DNA of 64,000 bases from DATGKR01 sp035294565. Its GTDB lineage: Bacteria; Actinomycetota; Acidimicrobiia; Acidimicrobiales; Palsa-688. The stretch spans positions 1 to 64,000 of the forward strand of contig DATGKR010000009.1 of assembly GCA_035294565.1 (NCBI GenBank), in the 5' to 3' direction. Shown one piece after another: positions 61,662 to 64,000 of the stretch (positions within the stretch are counted from its first letter, which is position 1; the number at the start of each line of letters is the position of its first letter). The translations under genes were made by a program, and so were the position numbers. Under the pieces are notes generated by a model that was not told the DNA's origin, made no database searches, and saw only the letters and a list, made by a program, of their open reading frames with translations.

Positions 61662-63215
61662 ATGTCGAAACGTCACGTCATCGTCGACGGCTCCAACCTG
61701 GCGACCGAGGGTCGGAGCATGCCGAGCCTGGCCCAGCTCGACGAGGCGGTCAAGGAGTTCCTCTCCGAGAACCCCGCCGACGACGTGACGGTCGTGGTCG
61801 ACGCGTCCTTCGGGCATCGGATCGACCCTTCCGAGGTGCCGGCCTTCGAGGCGGCCGAGGAGGCTGGGGAGGTGGTCTCCCCGCCGGCCGGGGCGATCGG
61901 CAGGGGAGACGCCTTCCTGCTGCGCATAGCCGAGAAGGTGGGAGCTACCGTCCTCTCCAACGACTCCTTCCAGGAGTTCCACGCCGAGCATCCGTGGCTG
62001 TTCGACAAGGGCCGGTTGCTCGGTGGCAAGCCCGTCCCGGGCGTCGGGTGGATCTTCATGGAACGCACGCCGGTGCGCGGCGCCAAGAGCCGCGAGGTGG
62101 TCAAGGAGGCGAAGAGGCGGAAGAAGGCGGAGACGGCTCCCCCGCAGGCCGCGTCGTCTGGCGCGGCCGTGTCCGACGTCCCGGTGCCGGCCGCAGCGAA
62201 CGGGGGCGTCTCGGCTTCGGCCGCGTCCGCCGCCGGCACGGCGGGCCGTGGGAGGGCATCGCGGCCGAAAGCGGTGGACAGGGCGATAGCCAGCGCCACC
62301 AAGGAGGTGACCACCCCGGGGGCGAGGAGATCCCGGCGCCGGACCGGCCAGCCGCCCTCCGAGCCGGTCAACGAACCCCTGGCGTTCATCACCTTCGTAG
62401 CCGCCCACCCGCTTTCCAGCGAGGTCGAGGGGACAGTCGTCGAGTACTCGTCGCACGGGGCGTTCGTGGAGGCCGACGGGGCCCGCTGCTACATCCCCCT
62501 GTCGGCGATGGGTGACCCACCTCCCCGCCGGAGCCGACAGGTGCTCACCAAGGGGGAGACGAGGATGTTCGTCGTCCAGGCGTTCGACCCGCAGCGCCGC
62601 GGAGTCGAGCTCGCCCTGCCGGGGCTCGCCCGCATTTCGGGCGAACCGACCCCTGAGACGGTCGAGGCCGAGATCCACCCTCCGCAGCCGGACCGGCCCT
62701 CACCGACCGGGACTACCCGCCGAAGGTCCCGCAAGCCCAAATCGGCGGACCAGGACTCCGACGCCGCGCCAGCAGCGGCGCCCGGGGCGCCAGCTCCAGA
62801 GGAGGGGCCGGTCCCGGGGGCGGCCGTCGCGGCCGGTCCCACCGGCGGGGAGCCGCCAGAAGGGCGGGAGGGGGCCGCCAAGAAGGCCCCGGCATCGAAG
62901 AAGGCCCCGGCATCGAAGAAGGCTCCGGCATCGAAGAAGGCATCAGCGTCGCCGGAGCCGCCCTCGCCGGCGGGCTCGGCGAAGGCCCCGGCGGCAGCGA
63001 AGAAGGCCCCGGTGGCAGCGAAGAAGGCCGGGGCCGTGTCGAAGAAGTCCGGTGCGAAGAACGCACCCCTGCTCGAAGAGCCGCTCCCGGTGGAGCCGCC
63101 TCGGCAGGCAAGGGGCAGGGGCCTCGCAGCAGCCGACAAGGCGACGCCGGTCTCCAAGGCCTCGGCCGCGAAGGCGCCGGCCGCCAAGAAGCAAGCGGCA
63201 ACAAAGAAGAAGTAG
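61662..63215 (+). CDS. NYN/Zc3h12a-type RNase domain protein with S1-like domain and lysine-rich tail
   Basis: 517 residues. Residues 1-140 are a PIN-like NYN nuclease (HVIVDGSNLATEG, VVVDASFGH, GRGDAFLLRIAEKV, VLSNDSFQEF; the acidic residues fit a metal site). A basic linker follows, then a beta-rich S1-like domain (about 242-320, EVEGTVVEYSSHGAFVEADG, YIPLSAMG). The last ~175 residues are Ala/Pro/Lys-rich, histone H1-like, with three exact KKAPAS repeats. Predicted RNA-binding nuclease. Function unproven. Confidence 0.85.
   Translation: MSKRHVIVDGSNLATEGRSMPSLAQLDEAVKEFLSENPADDVTVVVDASFGHRIDPSEVPAFEAAEEAGEVVSPPAGAIGRGDAFLLRIAEKVGATVLSNDSFQEFHAEHPWLFDKGRLLGGKPVPGVGWIFMERTPVRGAKSREVVKEAKRRKKAETAPPQAASSGAAVSDVPVPAAANGGVSASAASAAGTAGRGRASRPKAVDRAIASATKEVTTPGARRSRRRTGQPPSEPVNEPLAFITFVAAHPLSSEVEGTVVEYSSHGAFVEADGARCYIPLSAMGDPPPRRSRQVLTKGETRMFVVQAFDPQRRGVELALPGLARISGEPTPETVEAEIHPPQPDRPSPTGTTRRRSRKPKSADQDSDAAPAAAPGAPAPEEGPVPGAAVAAGPTGGEPPEGREGAAKKAPASKKAPASKKAPASKKASASPEPPSPAGSAKAPAAAKKAPVAAKKAGAVSKKSGAKNAPLLEEPLPVEPPRQARGRGLAAADKATPVSKASAAKAPAAKKQAATKKK
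62880..62942 (+). repeat. 18-bp in-frame tandem repeat (about 3.5 copies)
   Basis: Unit AAGAAGGCCCCGGCATCG at 62880, 62898 and 62916 (third copy with one change), then a partial copy. It encodes KKAPAS repeats in the NYN-protein tail. Likely variable in copy number between strains. Confidence 0.9.
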
Positions 63216-63281
63216 TCGGAAGCGGCCTCGCCCAGGCCTGGTCTGCGCCGCCGACCGCCGCCCGCGCCGCCTGAGCGGTCC

Positions 63282-63287
63282 TACCAT
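63282..63287 (+). promoter_or_regulatory. Predicted -10 box (TACCAT), leaderless promoter of xth
   Basis: TACCAT 8 bases before the ATG at 63296. Confidence 0.45.
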
Positions 63288-63295
63288 GCCGGGTC

Positions 63296-64000
63296 ATGCG
63301 CCTCGCCACCTGGAACGTCAACTCGCTGAAGGCCCGCCTACCGCGGGTCGAAGAGTGGCTCTCCTACGCCAGGCCCGACGTCCTGTGCATGCAGGAGACG
63401 AAGCTCGCCGACGCGGCATTCCCCCACATGGCCTTCGGCGCCCTCGGCTACGAGAGCGTCCACCATGGCGACGGTCGCTGGAACGGCGTGGCGATCCTCT
63501 CCAAGGTGGGTCTCGACGAGCCGGTGGCGGGCTTCGTCGCCCCGATCGACCCGGATTCCGACACGCGGGTGCTCACCGCCCGCTGCGGTGGGATAACGGT
63601 GACCAGCGTGTACGTGCCGAACGGGCGGAGCGTGGACTCCGACCACTACCGCTACAAGCTCGAATGGCTGGCGAAACTGAAAGATCACGTGTCTGCCCTG
63701 GCCGCCCCTTCCGACGCAGTGGCGGTCTGCGGCGACTTCAACATCGCGCCCACCGACGCCGACGTGTGGGACCCGTCCCGCTTCGTCGGTTCCACGCACG
63801 TCACCAATCCCGAGCGCGAAGCGCTCCGACGCCTGGAGGAGTGGGGCCTCGTGGACGCTTTCCGCAGGCGATGGCCCGAAGACCGGCTGTACACCTACTG
63901 GGACTACCGGGCTGGGGACTTCCACGAGCACCGGGGGATGCGAATCGACCTACTGCTGCTCAGCGAACCGTTGGCGGCGAGAGTCCGCTGGGCCCTGGTG
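63296..64000 (+). CDS. xth: Exodeoxyribonuclease III, 5' part (truncated by window edge)
   Basis: 235 residues to the window end, frame still open; the family is about 255-270. AP endonuclease and 3'-5' exonuclease of base-excision repair. LATWNVNSLKARLPRV, VLCMQETKL (catalytic Glu), VYVPNGRSVDSDHYRYKLEW, VCGDFNIAPTDADVW (Asp/Asn) and RIDLLL are intact; the final catalytic Asp-His lies beyond the edge. Confidence 0.95.
   Translation, partial: MRLATWNVNSLKARLPRVEEWLSYARPDVLCMQETKLADAAFPHMAFGALGYESVHHGDGRWNGVAILSKVGLDEPVAGFVAPIDPDSDTRVLTARCGGITVTSVYVPNGRSVDSDHYRYKLEWLAKLKDHVSALAAPSDAVAVCGDFNIAPTDADVWDPSRFVGSTHVTNPEREALRRLEEWGLVDAFRRRWPEDRLYTYWDYRAGDFHEHRGMRIDLLLLSEPLAARVRWALV

Noticed and set aside
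62880..62942. Possible CRISPR-like array
   Set aside because: Repeats are contiguous, without spacers, and encode KKAPAS in frame.

Overview
The window is 64 kb of GC-rich, densely packed bacterial chromosome with about 60 protein genes, two tRNAs and no CRISPR array, prophage or intact insertion sequence. Gene content points to an actinobacterium, most likely an Acidimicrobiia-type lineage. The evidence is a multifunctional E2-E1 2-oxoglutarate enzyme of the actinobacterial Kgd type, a paired B12-binding radical SAM/DUF2344 unit ahead of RNase E/G, rplU, rpmA and obgE, a class II DAHP synthase, a WS/DGAT acyltransferase, and a complete mreBCD-rodA rod-shape cluster. The lineage is inferred from gene content only.

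Layout. 1-9 kb: 3' part of ppc, a minus-strand set of oxidoreductase/thioester enzymes (SDR, carboxymuconolactone-decarboxylase fold protein, flavin reductase, enoyl-CoA hydratase), the proton-translocating transhydrogenase operon pntAA-pntAB-pntB, and a divergent acyl-CoA dehydrogenase. 9-20.8 kb: exported proteins (kelch propeller, a six-cysteine protein, an SGNH hydrolase, an alpha/beta hydrolase), a tRNA-Gly, a two-component system divergent from a membrane ferric-reductase/FMN-binding/ApbE operon, a GNAT and a methyltransferase. 20.9-26.3 kb: tRNA-Pro, tig-clpP-clpX, folC, ndk. 26.4-30.3 kb: mreB-mreC-mreD-rodA without a neighbouring PBP2 gene. 30.4-40.2 kb: radical SAM, DUF2344, RNase E/G, rplU-rpmA-obgE, proB-gnd-proA. 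40.2-44.5 kb: MoxR ATPase/VWA pair and an exported glucosaminidase. 44.6-47.9 kb: assimilatory sulfur operon. 48.2-55.4 kb: DAHP synthase, nadD-rsfS, a hydrolase, WS/DGAT and a PQQ-type propeller. 55.5-64 kb: EttA-type ABC-F protein, sucA/kgd, a HAD hydrolase, an NYN-nuclease/S1-like protein with a lysine-rich tail, and the start of xth.

The strongest observations are these. (1) The ferredoxin-type sulfite reductase carries a C-terminal CysO/MoaD-like ubiquitin-fold domain ending in Gly-Gly-Ala-Leu. This suggests direct hand-over of sulfide to a covalently attached sulfur carrier that must first be trimmed. Its promoter region contains a perfect 12-bp palindrome over the -35 and two more inverted repeats. 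(2) A TANNNT hexamer lies 6 to 10 bases before the start codon of at least 13 genes, which predicts widespread leaderless transcription. (3) obgE has no ATG/GTG/TTG start; it appears to begin at an ATC directly after, and in frame with, the rpmA stop codon. A crotonase gene has a similar CTG-start problem. (4) Three convergent gene pairs end on a shared CTAG. (5) A nine-codon open frame is coupled by ATGA and GTGA overlaps between a small membrane protein and rsfS.

Operons are tight throughout: 4-base ATGA/GTGA overlaps join tig-clpP, histidine kinase-response regulator, ferric reductase-FMN-bind-apbE, pntAB-pntB, sir-cysH, moxR-VWA, radical SAM-DUF2344, PQQ-WS/DGAT and the nadD chain.
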